Assembly: GCA_034006405.1 (NCBI GenBank)
Contig: JAVESW010000065.1
Location: forward strand, 1 to 7,279
Direction: 5' to 3'
From: JALNYB01 sp023230065
Lineage (GTDB): Archaea; Thermoplasmatota; Thermoplasmata; Methanomassiliicoccales; Methanomethylophilaceae
Length of the DNA: 7,279 nucleotides
Positions 1 through 6,207 of the stretch are shown here, in pieces. Position 1 is the stretch's first letter. Each line of letters starts with the position of its first letter. The position numbers were made by a program, and so were the translations under genes. Under the pieces are notes generated by a model. It searched no databases. It had not been told where the DNA came from and saw only the letters and a list, made by a program, of their open reading frames with translations.

Positions 1-10
1 ATAAAAAGGA
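1..10 (-). terminator. Possible oligo-U terminator after cobT
   Basis: About 20 bases after the cobT stop the minus strand reads TCCTTTTTAT. A run of five T is compatible with an archaeal oligo-U terminator, but there is no clear hairpin and the window ends here, so the next gene cannot be seen. This is a weak call. Confidence 0.25.
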
Positions 11-27
11 ATATTATGATGTTTTAC

Positions 28-1143
28 TCAATCGAAGTTCATTATATTTTTGTAGATCTTGTGAACTCTTTCGAGGAGGTCATCACATGTGATCTTTCCT
101 TCACTTTCGATGATAGCTGCAACAGAAGCTCCTCCGCATCCCACTCCTTCTTTGATATATCCCCATTCATAGGCCTGAAGTCCTTCGTAAGGGCTTGAAC
201 TGTAATCCATGTTCACATTGATTATAGGTATATCAGGAGAAATTGAATCCATGATCTTTATCATATTGGAATTTGGATCATTAAGTAGCCATCTGGTTGT
301 TCCCTGGAAGATATTTCCGATAACGGAAGGATCCAATATAACAGCAGCCGCGATCACAGCCGCCATTTGAGTTCCTCCGCCTACGATAACCGGTATATGT
401 TTTGCGGCTCCTATCAAGATACCTGCGTTCACGGGTATCATGGGGTCGCCGACACATTCTATTGCTTTCAGAGGATCGTCTTTGAGATCTCCTATGTTTA
501 TACCTGCCGCTTTCAATCCTTCGAGGACAGTATTAGTTTTCAATTCCTTTGGATTGTTAGGTGAACTGCTGCTTACGAGATTTTCCTTAACAACGCCCAT
601 CGCCATAAGGACGGCAAGAGCGGTTGTTGTTCCGCCTGCACAACTTTCGCTGATGACGATAAAATCGTAACTTTTTGCAAGTAATTCTCCGAAGATCTTT
701 CCTTTTTCGAAGACCTCTTTTACATGTTTCACGGCATGTCCGGTGGTGACCTTTTCTCCGTATTCTCCGCCAACTTCTATACAGGGGATGTTCGGGATGA
801 CCTTGCATCCGCCGTTGACAATCAGATAAGGTATCTTAGATAGTTCAAGTGCCGCTTGCGTCAGTGTTGCAGGCGTAGGGATTCCTCCTGGATTTATAGG
901 AATGCCCTTCATACAAACGGTCTTTCCCAAGACCAACAATTCTGCATCTGCTGCGGGAGTGAACATTGTAAGTTCAGGTGTATCACCAGCATCAGAAAGA
1001 CCTGGGATAGTAGATGTGAGCGTGTTAGCGACAGTACAGGTGAACATGCCTTGTTTTCCCCAGATCCTGGATAAGATATCCTTTGCGATCTTTTCATTGC
1101 CGTTAATACTCAGTGATGGCGGTAATTCGAAGTTTTTTGACAT
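28..1143 (-). CDS. cobT: Archaeal-type nicotinate-nucleotide--dimethylbenzimidazole phosphoribosyltransferase (CobT)
   Basis: This 371-residue protein matches the archaeal/cyanobacterial CobT family. The family transfers phosphoribose from nicotinate mononucleotide to a benzimidazole-type base, giving alpha-ribazole phosphate for the cobamide lower ligand. Visible landmarks are ESCAGGTTTA at 166-175 followed by a hydrophobic helix, the Ser/Asn/Pro-rich SSSSPNNPKELK at 191-202, PVIVGGGTQMAAV at 251-263, and KEGVGCGGAS at 331-340. By analogy with the GEGTGA motif of bacterial CobT, Glu332 is the likely catalytic base; this mapping is my inference. There is no signal peptide or membrane segment, so it should be cytosolic. 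The length is about normal for the family. The ATG start is fixed by AGGTGA four bases upstream, overlapping the stop of the ApgM-like gene. It is the last visible gene of the hypF unit. The base it activates cannot be read from sequence; methanogens often use 5-hydroxybenzimidazole. Confidence 0.9.
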   Translation of the reverse strand: MSKNFELPPSLSINGNEKIAKDILSRIWGKQGMFTCTVANTLTSTIPGLSDAGDTPELTMFTPAADAELLVLGKTVCMKGIPINPGGIPTPATLTQAALELSKIPYLIVNGGCKVIPNIPCIEVGGEYGEKVTTGHAVKHVKEVFEKGKIFGELLAKSYDFIVISESCAGGTTTALAVLMAMGVVKENLVSSSSPNNPKELKTNTVLEGLKAAGINIGDLKDDPLKAIECVGDPMIPVNAGILIGAAKHIPVIVGGGTQMAAVIAAAVILDPSVIGNIFQGTTRWLLNDPNSNMIKIMDSISPDIPIINVNMDYSSSPYEGLQAYEWGYIKEGVGCGGASVAAIIESEGKITCDDLLERVHKIYKNIMNFD

Positions 1144-1146
1144 TTG

Positions 1147-1153
1147 TTCACCT
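1147..1153 (-). promoter_or_regulatory. Ribosome binding site of cobT, overlapping the upstream stop
   Basis: Read on the minus strand this is AGGTGAA, a good match to the archaeal SD GGAGGTGA, placed three bases before the cobT ATG. Its first base is shared with the TAA stop of the ApgM-like gene at 1153-1155, so the two genes are probably translated from one mRNA. Confidence 0.75.
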
Positions 1154-2154
1154 TAGTTTTGTTTTAGAATCCTTTTTACTATCTGATCGAGCGGGATCAT
1201 ATCCCCATCTTTCATATCAGTCTCTATACTGGTCCAGAAGGGGACTGTCATTAATATGTGTTCTCCGGTGACACAGGATGTTCCGTGGTCAACGAAGTAA
1301 ACTATGTTATCTTCATCTGAGAAATATTCCGACATCAATTCATCGGTGTGTTCAAGGATCTTTATTTTCTTGTTGTGATCCTTCTCATGACTGTATTCGT
1401 CAACTTCATCGATATGAAGGAATACATGGCCGTGTTTCAATGCTTCTTTGGCGACAGGGAATCTTTCATCAACGTTATTGATAAGATATGTTTTGTGACC
1501 TAACGCCGCTGCAACACCTAGTGCTGTAGGGCTATCGGATACGGCGGTCATGTTCTCTATGCAGGGAAAAGGAGGATATTGTTTTCCTAATTTTCCGACA
1601 CCCCATGGATTGTAGGTAAGTCCGTTCATGTCTTTTGCGATATTATCGAAAACGGTCTTGAGTTCTCCTGGAACCTCTTTGTAAGGGGCATCTACAGGAG
1701 GGGCGGGATAATCTACAGAATTATCACACTGTATAGTGAGTACGGCTCTGCCGCTTGTGAAGAATCTGATATCGGGATCGTATTTATCCAGAAGATGAAG
1801 ATGTTTCTTCATGCTGATAACGATGTTCTCTACATCTGCATCATTCATGCCGTACGCCCAATGGATCATTCCATTGTTGATATAAGCGGGACTAAGACGG
1901 TAAGCGGTACGGCCATTCTTCATGTCAAGGCCGAAACCCTGTGCCTCTAATGCCGCTCTTGAAGTGTCGGGAGGATATCCGGTGAAGAATTCGTTAAGGT
2001 AAAGTTGGGTGTATCCACGTCCTGTTGTGTACATCTTATGTTTTGCTTTCGAGTATAGGAATGGCATTTTTGCCACTTCGTATGGTTTTTTACCGTTCAA
2101 ATGAGGATTGGGGTCATCTTCCATCCCATCTAAAAGTACGAAAAGCGTATTCAT
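1153..2154 (-). CDS. ApgM-like protein of the alkaline phosphatase superfamily (short, divergent phosphoglycerate mutase relative)
   Basis: This 333-residue protein resembles archaeal cofactor-independent phosphoglycerate mutase (ApgM) over its whole length. LLDGMEDDP at 7-15 corresponds to the family's DGLGDRP with the first metal Asp9. NPWGVGK at 182-188 matches the usual WGQG. HIDEVDEYSHEKD at 247-259 followed by KIKILEHTDEL matches the metal-binding HVEAPDEAGHEGD...KIKAIERID. DHGTS at 289-293 and His299 match the final DHxTP...H ligands. It is shorter than typical ApgM (about 400 residues). The nucleophile region also departs from the standard GSD(T/V)A: here it is PPDTSRAALE at 61-70, so Thr64 or Ser65 must serve if it is catalytic. 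The metal-binding frame is kept, so an active phosphatase or phosphomutase is likely, but the substrate is open. It overlaps hypF by ATGA and sits just before cobT, which permits a role in dephosphorylating alpha-ribazole phosphate or cobamide phosphate. That role is an inference. Confidence 0.75.
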   Translation of the reverse strand: MNTLFVLLDGMEDDPNPHLNGKKPYEVAKMPFLYSKAKHKMYTTGRGYTQLYLNEFFTGYPPDTSRAALEAQGFGLDMKNGRTAYRLSPAYINNGMIHWAYGMNDADVENIVISMKKHLHLLDKYDPDIRFFTSGRAVLTIQCDNSVDYPAPPVDAPYKEVPGELKTVFDNIAKDMNGLTYNPWGVGKLGKQYPPFPCIENMTAVSDSPTALGVAAALGHKTYLINNVDERFPVAKEALKHGHVFLHIDEVDEYSHEKDHNKKIKILEHTDELMSEYFSDEDNIVYFVDHGTSCVTGEHILMTVPFWTSIETDMKDGDMIPLDQIVKRILKQN

Positions 2155-4319
2155 TCGATCATCTTCAGTGCGATGGCAATCTGTCCTGTTGATATTCCGC
2201 CATCACCATTGGGAACGTTGTTGTGGAATATATAGCCATGTCCACTGCCAGAAGTCAGTTCTTTGAACATTTTGCAGATTGGAATATTGTACGATACTCC
2301 GCCGGTGATGCCAATATTGTCTATACCTTTGGAATCTGCATAATCAATCGCATTCCTGGTCAATTCCTTCATCACGTTGTATACGACGGAATATGCAACA
2401 TCGGCAGGTTTCATATTGGGTGTGATGCGCGAGAACAAATTGGTGGTCTTTATCACACCATTTATTGTTTCGGTTTCGAATCCAGGAATAAGTTTTCCGT
2501 TATTCAATAGTGTTTCAAGTTTCATTGCAGGTTCACCGTCATAAGTACGATGCGTGCATACGCCGAGAGTGTATGAAAGGGTATCAAGAAGTCTTCCCAT
2601 GGAAGAGCATTTCACACTTGTGTTCATCAGTTTGTTAAGGACTGCTGCATCTCTGTCGTTGAATTCTGTATTCTCTGTTCCGTTCATGGAATCGACTGCA
2701 AATTTCAGTCTCTTCAGATCATATAGTGCTTTCTCAGATCCCAGAAGTGGAATATATTCTAAATGTGCCAGTCTTTTGTATGATGTTAGATCTGCACTGA
2801 GTACTTCTCCACCCCACGCGTTGCCATCATTTCCATGACCTGTTCCGTCAAGAGTTAGTGCGACTACGTCATCAAGATTATTTTCAGCAATAAGAGATGC
2901 TGCATGAGCCCAATGATGTTGCACCTCGATTAATTGTGAATCATATTCATTTGCTAACTTTTTTGCGAATTTGCGGTTTATATAGTATGGATGGAGGTCC
3001 ATTGCAATCGCCTGAGGCCTGCAGTCTACAAGAGACATCTGGAATCTTATCGCTTTTTCGAGATATTCTACAACACCTATACCTTCAGCGTTTCCTATAT
3101 GCTGTGTAGGATAGATCCTTCCGTTCTTTGCGATCGCACCTGCAAGATTTTCTTGTGCTCCTACTGCTACGGCAGATCCTTTGTATTTTGTCGTAAGATA
3201 TGATGGGATATGCCCCCTTGATTTTCTGATGAAGTATGTATTGTCTTCGAACATCTTCATAACACTGTCATCAGCCCTGTTCAGGATAGATTGTGTATGC
3301 AAGAGATACATGTCTGCCCCCAGTTCCATTACGGCCTCGTCATCGAGTATCATGGGCTCTCCGGGAATGTTTGCGGATGTCATTATGAGTGCATCATTTT
3401 TCAGACAATCGAATAGGATATGTTGCATCCCGGTGTAGGGAAGGAATATTCCGATGTTATTCAATCCAGGTGAAATTAGTTCGGTCAATTCGGATTCTTT
3501 TTTCTCGATTAGTACGATAGGTTTGTGGGGAGAAGTGAGCTGTTCGATCTCTTCCTTAGTGGGTGAACCATATTTTTTCACGGTTTCTATGTCTTTTACC
3601 ATTATTGCGAATGGTTTCTGTTCTCTTCTGTACCATTCTCTCATGTGGCATATATTGTCAAGAGTGCAGCAGATATGCATTCCGCCCCAGCTTTTCGCAA
3701 CACCGATTCTTCCTTTCTCCAACATTCTGGAAAATGTTACGATGGGGTCCCCTTCGATCTTTTTCCCTTCTTTGTCGATAAGGTAGTAAGAGGGTCCGCA
3801 TTCCGGGCAGCAGATCGTTTGGTGATGGAATCTCCTGTCTTTAGGATCCTTGAATTCCATACCGCATTTTTGGCATATTGGGAATTGCCTCATTGATGTG
3901 AGGTCTCTATCATACGGGAGTCCGGATAGAAGTGTGAAACGGGGCCCGCAATCCGTGCATGATGTGAAGGCATAGTTCCCGCGTCTGCCTTTGGATTTAA
4001 TCTCAGATAGGCAGCTGGCACATATCGATGTATCTGTCGGTATGGATATGCCATTGGAATTCTTCTGCGAAGGGATTATCGAGAAATCTTTTATATCATC
4101 GTTCAAACGGTATTCTATCTTCTCAACGGATTCTATATTTGCAAGAGGAGGTATATTTTTCTCGAATTCTTTAAGAAAATCTTCTCCATTGTTTATATCG
4201 ATTATAACATCGGAACCGTCATTCCAAACTCTTCCGAAAAGTCCTAGGGATACGGCAGTGCGATATACTGCGGGACGGAAGCCGACACCCTGAACGGTGC
4301 CTTTTATGACGATCCTCAT
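2151..4319 (-). CDS. hypF: Carbamoyltransferase HypF, [NiFe]-hydrogenase maturation
   Basis: HypF uses carbamoyl phosphate and ATP to make carbamoyl-adenylate and passes the carbamoyl group to the HypE C-terminal cysteine; it becomes the cyanide ligand of the hydrogenase Fe. The 722 residues show the full domain order. An acylphosphatase domain covers about 1-85, with GTVQGVGFRP at 7-16 and catalytic Arg15 and Asn33. Two zinc fingers follow: C100xxC103 with C121xxC124, and C149xxC152 with C171xxC174. A YrdC-like domain covers about 190-375, with MTSANIPGEPM at 313-323 and NRADDSV at 347-353. A Kae1-like domain covers about 383-722, with HHWAH at 468-472, DGTGHGNDG at 491-499 and GDGGIS at 705-710. 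The usual YrdC KGxGG reads KSWGG here (209-213). The protein is slightly shorter than the 750 or so residues common in bacteria, but nothing essential is lost. No hypC, hypD or hypE is nearby. The start lacks an SD and lies behind the AT-rich promoter region, suggesting a leaderless or short-leader mRNA. Confidence 0.95.
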   Translation of the reverse strand: MRIVIKGTVQGVGFRPAVYRTAVSLGLFGRVWNDGSDVIIDINNGEDFLKEFEKNIPPLANIESVEKIEYRLNDDIKDFSIIPSQKNSNGISIPTDTSICASCLSEIKSKGRRGNYAFTSCTDCGPRFTLLSGLPYDRDLTSMRQFPICQKCGMEFKDPKDRRFHHQTICCPECGPSYYLIDKEGKKIEGDPIVTFSRMLEKGRIGVAKSWGGMHICCTLDNICHMREWYRREQKPFAIMVKDIETVKKYGSPTKEEIEQLTSPHKPIVLIEKKESELTELISPGLNNIGIFLPYTGMQHILFDCLKNDALIMTSANIPGEPMILDDEAVMELGADMYLLHTQSILNRADDSVMKMFEDNTYFIRKSRGHIPSYLTTKYKGSAVAVGAQENLAGAIAKNGRIYPTQHIGNAEGIGVVEYLEKAIRFQMSLVDCRPQAIAMDLHPYYINRKFAKKLANEYDSQLIEVQHHWAHAASLIAENNLDDVVALTLDGTGHGNDGNAWGGEVLSADLTSYKRLAHLEYIPLLGSEKALYDLKRLKFAVDSMNGTENTEFNDRDAAVLNKLMNTSVKCSSMGRLLDTLSYTLGVCTHRTYDGEPAMKLETLLNNGKLIPGFETETINGVIKTTNLFSRITPNMKPADVAYSVVYNVMKELTRNAIDYADSKGIDNIGITGGVSYNIPICKMFKELTSGSGHGYIFHNNVPNGDGGISTGQIAIALKMIE

Positions 4320-4334
4320 GAGACCGCGATTGTT

Positions 4335-4361
4335 GTTAACGGTTTTTAACTATTGGTTAAA
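4335..4361. promoter_or_regulatory. Triple GTTAA/TTAAC half-sites before hypF, possible operator
   Basis: Three related half-sites alternate in orientation: GTTAAC at 4335-4340, TTTAAC at 4345-4350 and GTTAAA at 4356-4361. The last two form a perfect 6-bp inverted repeat around a 5-bp spacer. The spacing of 10 to 11 bp keeps them on one face of the helix, and the middle one covers the candidate TATA box. This arrangement suits a dimeric repressor, but I do not recognise the site. Confidence 0.35.
4344..4349 (-). promoter_or_regulatory. Candidate TATA box of hypF
   Basis: The minus strand reads TTAAAA from -30 to -25 relative to the hypF ATG, with no SD between it and the start (GCGGTCTC precedes the ATG). 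The spacing would put transcription initiation at or next to the start codon. Other TATA-like stretches lie further upstream (for example CTATATAG at 4432-4439), so the choice is uncertain. Confidence 0.35.
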
Positions 4362-4469
4362 GTTTGTATTAATCAAAATTCTTTTTCAAAGATTTTTTGT
4401 TCTATAGGTCTTTTGTTGATTTTTAGAAATTTCTATATAGTAGTCATAAATTGATAAATTTTTGATATT

Positions 4470-4502
4470 TTCATATAAAATTCATATAATTTCATATATG
4501 AA
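4470..4502. repeat. Phased TTCATATA direct repeats ending in a 12-bp palindrome
   Basis: TTCATATA occurs at 4470-4477, 4481-4488 and 4491-4498, with start-to-start distances of 11 and 10 bp. The last copy is part of the perfect palindrome TTCATATATGAA at 4491-4502. The repeats lie in the gap between the mtnP terminator and hypF. They may be a regulator or chromatin-protein binding array, stacked TATA elements, or simply low-complexity AT sequence. Confidence 0.5.
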
Positions 4503-4506
4503 TCAT

Positions 4507-4540
4507 AAAAAAGTAAAGGTCTCAGGAGGTAATCCCGAGA
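4507..4540 (-). terminator. Hairpin plus oligo-U terminator after mtnP
   Basis: In the minus-strand RNA, UCUCGGG (4540-4534) pairs with CCUGAGA (4526-4520) across a 7-base loop; the stem is 7 bp with one G-U pair. A run of six U follows at 4512-4507. It starts 8 bases after the mtnP stop. The G-U pair makes the hairpin complete only in the RNA read in the direction of the genes, which supports a minus-strand role. Confidence 0.6.
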
Positions 4541-4548
4541 TAAAGAAT

Positions 4549-5325
4549 TTAAATTGAACCGCAGCCTTTTGCGGCTTCGATACAATCACAATCTGATTTC
4601 TTGATCTTCGGAAGTCCGAGTTCGAGGAGTTTCAGAACTTTTTCGAGACACTCGTTCATGGTCTTGATGACCATGTCGATGCTAACCGGTTCATCATTCC
4701 ACATGTCGTAATCTGTTACGGTGGCCAGACTGCAGTAGCACATTCCGAGTTCTCTTGCGAGTTGAGCTTCAGGTACGACGGTCATTCCGATGATATCAGC
4801 GAACTGTCTGAACATGTGGCTTTCCGCCCTAGTAGAGAACCTGGGGCCTTCGATACAGAGATATGTTCCACCTAAATGGTAAGGGATTCCCATGTCTTTG
4901 GCGGTGTTTGCAAAGATATTGTTTAGATAAGTACAGAATGGATCTGGAATCGCTATATGAACTGTTTTGTCCATGAAATATGTGTAGTCTCTACATTTTG
5001 TGAAGTCTATGAATTGATCGGCGATGACAAGTTCTCCAGGTTTGTAGTCGAGTTTTAATGAACCGACGGCGCAAGCTGAGATGACATATTCAACACCTAG
5101 TTCTTTTAGTGCCCACATGTTTGCCCTGTAAGGAACACTTGACGGCGGGTGTTGGTGATTTTTTCCGTGACGGAAGAGGAATGCGACCTCAACGTTTGCG
5201 ATCTTTCCGATAAGAATCTCATCGGAAGGTTTTCCGTAAGGTGTATCGGGGAAAATTGTCTTGATAATTTCGAAGGAATCAGGATTGTATATTCCGGTTC
5301 CGCCGATTATTGCTATCTTTGGCAT
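4549..5325 (-). CDS. mtnP: S-methyl-5'-thioadenosine phosphorylase (MTAP family)
   Basis: This 258-residue cytosolic enzyme belongs to the trimeric purine nucleoside phosphorylase/MTAP family. It cleaves methylthioadenosine with phosphate to adenine and methylthioribose 1-phosphate, recycling the by-product of polyamine synthesis and radical-SAM chemistry. Visible motifs are GGTGIY at 8-13, FRHGKNHQHPPSSVPYRAN at 51-69, the family signature CIEGPRFSTRAE at 157-168, PEAQLARELG at 185-194 and TDYDMW at 204-209. Asp205 and Asp207 favour a 6-amino purine, so adenosine-type substrates. However, some methanogen homologues work on methylthioinosine, and I cannot exclude that. A CxC pair (C246, C248) near the C-terminus is like the redox pair of archaeal MTAPs. 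The start at 5325 gives the normal family N-terminus MPKIAIIGGTG. The frame stays open upstream to an ATG at 5391 that overlaps the nitrilase stop, but that would add 22 unconserved residues. No SD precedes either start. Confidence 0.9.
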   Translation of the reverse strand: MPKIAIIGGTGIYNPDSFEIIKTIFPDTPYGKPSDEILIGKIANVEVAFLFRHGKNHQHPPSSVPYRANMWALKELGVEYVISACAVGSLKLDYKPGELVIADQFIDFTKCRDYTYFMDKTVHIAIPDPFCTYLNNIFANTAKDMGIPYHLGGTYLCIEGPRFSTRAESHMFRQFADIIGMTVVPEAQLARELGMCYCSLATVTDYDMWNDEPVSIDMVIKTMNECLEKVLKLLELGLPKIKKSDCDCIEAAKGCGSI

Positions 5326-5346
5326 AGAGCGGAGATTATTGTGGAA

Positions 5347-5354
5347 ATATAAAA
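5347..5354 (-). promoter_or_regulatory. Candidate TATA box of mtnP (leaderless start)
   Basis: The minus strand reads TTTTATAT from -29 to -22 relative to the ATG at 5325. In archaea this distance places the transcription start at the A of the ATG or within a few bases of it. The absence of an SD before the ATG fits a leaderless mRNA and an own promoter for mtnP within the longer gene string. The upstream BRE position is not clearly purine-rich. Confidence 0.5.
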
Positions 5355-5390
5355 TAGGAATGATACTTAAACTCGTTGTAATGCCCCACA

Positions 5391-6194
5391 TCAATATAAT
5401 TCAGGGCGTCTTCTTTGGAAGAATTTTATATCGCACATGTTGCCGGACATTCCATCATCATGATCGAACCCTTCTAATTCCATTATGTTCATAGATTCGA
5501 TCTCATTAAAATTTTCGAAGATAGTAATACCCTTTCTGTTAAGGACAATAGATCCGCCTCCGAATTTAGATCCCTGCATATTATCTCCTATTGCATTGCA
5601 TGCGACAATATACATATCGTTATCCCAAGCTCTGGCAGGAAGGTATCTCAGCCATGTTTCTTTCCTTCTCATGCCTCCAAGATTAGATGCATGAGGTATG
5701 AATATCAATTCTGCACCCTTTCTCCTGAGAACTGTGAATATGTCCGGAATATGTGCTTCCCAACATAATGCGACACCGATGACAGCTTTTTCTGTTTTGA
5801 GGACATCTATGGAATTCCCTTCTGTGAAGTGTCCGTCCTCTCTCGTTCCCAAGTGTGTTTTACGATACTTCATAGAAGTTCCGTCGGGACATACGGTCAA
5901 CTGTGTCAGATAGGGCATATCTGTATCGTTTTTCTCCATGAAACCGAATATGATGTTGATGTGCTTAGTCGAAGCAAGATCCTTTATTGTTATGATACGG
6001 GGGTCATTATGAGAAAGGATGTTCTCTGGACTGTATTTAGATGAATATCCTGTTAGAGACATTTCGGGGAAACATACGATATCTGCCTTCTCTTTGGCGG
6101 CCTGTTCGATGAATGCGATCATTTTTTTCAGATTTCCGTCTGTATCTCCTACAGACGATTGCATACAGACCAGAGCCAGTTTCAGAGTTTTCAA
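5391..6194 (-). CDS. Carbon-nitrogen hydrolase (nitrilase superfamily amidohydrolase)
   Basis: This 267-residue cytosolic protein has the nitrilase-superfamily catalytic triad in order: Glu44 in FPEMSLTGY (42-50), Lys112 in YRKTHLG (110-116) and Cys144 in ALCWEAHIPD (142-151). PHASNLGG at 167-174 and the C-terminal RRRPELY at 261-267 are also typical of the amidase branches. Members hydrolyse carbon-nitrogen bonds of small amides, such as omega-amidase, N-carbamoylputrescine amidase and deaminated glutathione amidase; the substrate cannot be read here. The start is TTG at 6194, chosen because GAAGTGAT, a strong SD, lies 5 bases upstream. The first ATG (residue 11) would remove the first beta strand. 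It follows cbiL by 6 bp, and its stop codon overlaps an in-frame ATG upstream of mtnP. The neighbours suggest either MTA/methionine salvage (an omega-amidase works there in some bacteria) or corrinoid metabolism; neither is proven. Confidence 0.88.
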   Translation of the reverse strand: MKTLKLALVCMQSSVGDTDGNLKKMIAFIEQAAKEKADIVCFPEMSLTGYSSKYSPENILSHNDPRIITIKDLASTKHINIIFGFMEKNDTDMPYLTQLTVCPDGTSMKYRKTHLGTREDGHFTEGNSIDVLKTEKAVIGVALCWEAHIPDIFTVLRRKGAELIFIPHASNLGGMRRKETWLRYLPARAWDNDMYIVACNAIGDNMQGSKFGGGSIVLNRKGITIFENFNEIESMNIMELEGFDHDDGMSGNMCDIKFFQRRRPELY

Positions 6195-6199
6195 AAGAT

Positions 6200-6207
6200 A
6201 TCACTTC
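6200..6207 (-). promoter_or_regulatory. Ribosome binding site deciding the TTG start of the nitrilase gene
   Basis: The minus strand reads GAAGTGAT, close to the archaeal SD GGAGGTGAT, five bases before TTG at 6194. It contains the TGA stop of cbiL at 6201-6203, so termination and restart are physically linked. It is the main reason to accept the TTG start. Confidence 0.65.

Larger units (their letters stand above)
4320..4548. other. AT-rich intergenic region between mtnP and hypF
   Basis: This 229-bp stretch has no supportable coding region on either strand. It carries the mtnP terminator, the phased TTCATATA repeats, several TATA-like stretches (CTATATAG at 4432-4439, and the repeats themselves) and the GTTAA half-sites before hypF. 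It is much richer in A and T than the flanking genes and is the only long gap in the window, so it is the natural place for the promoter of the hypF unit. Confidence 0.8.

Noticed and set aside
3454..3786. Plus-strand open frames of 60-117 codons, such as this one opposite hypF
   Set aside because: They lie antisense to well-supported genes, have no recognisable motifs or SD sites, and show the composition expected of shadow frames.
4470..4502. CRISPR-like array
   Set aside because: The repeated unit is only 8 bp with spacers of 2 to 3 bp and no cas gene is near, so it is not a CRISPR.
4524..4530. AGGAGGT on the plus strand as a ribosome binding site
   Set aside because: No plus-strand gene follows. 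The bases are part of the stem and loop of the mtnP terminator.
4320..4548. Cobalamin riboswitch or small RNA gene before hypF
   Set aside because: I see no B12-box-like conserved core and no stable structure other than the terminator hairpin. The sequence is mostly A and T.
5326..5394. Upstream in-frame TTG/ATG starts giving a 280-281 residue MTAP
   Set aside because: The extra residues do not resemble the family N-terminus, which begins at MPKIAIIGGTG, and no SD precedes these codons. It is kept only as an alternative in the findings.
5391..6164. Nitrilase start at the first ATG (residue 11)
   Set aside because: It would delete the first beta strand (LKLALVCMQ) and has no better SD than the TTG at 6194.
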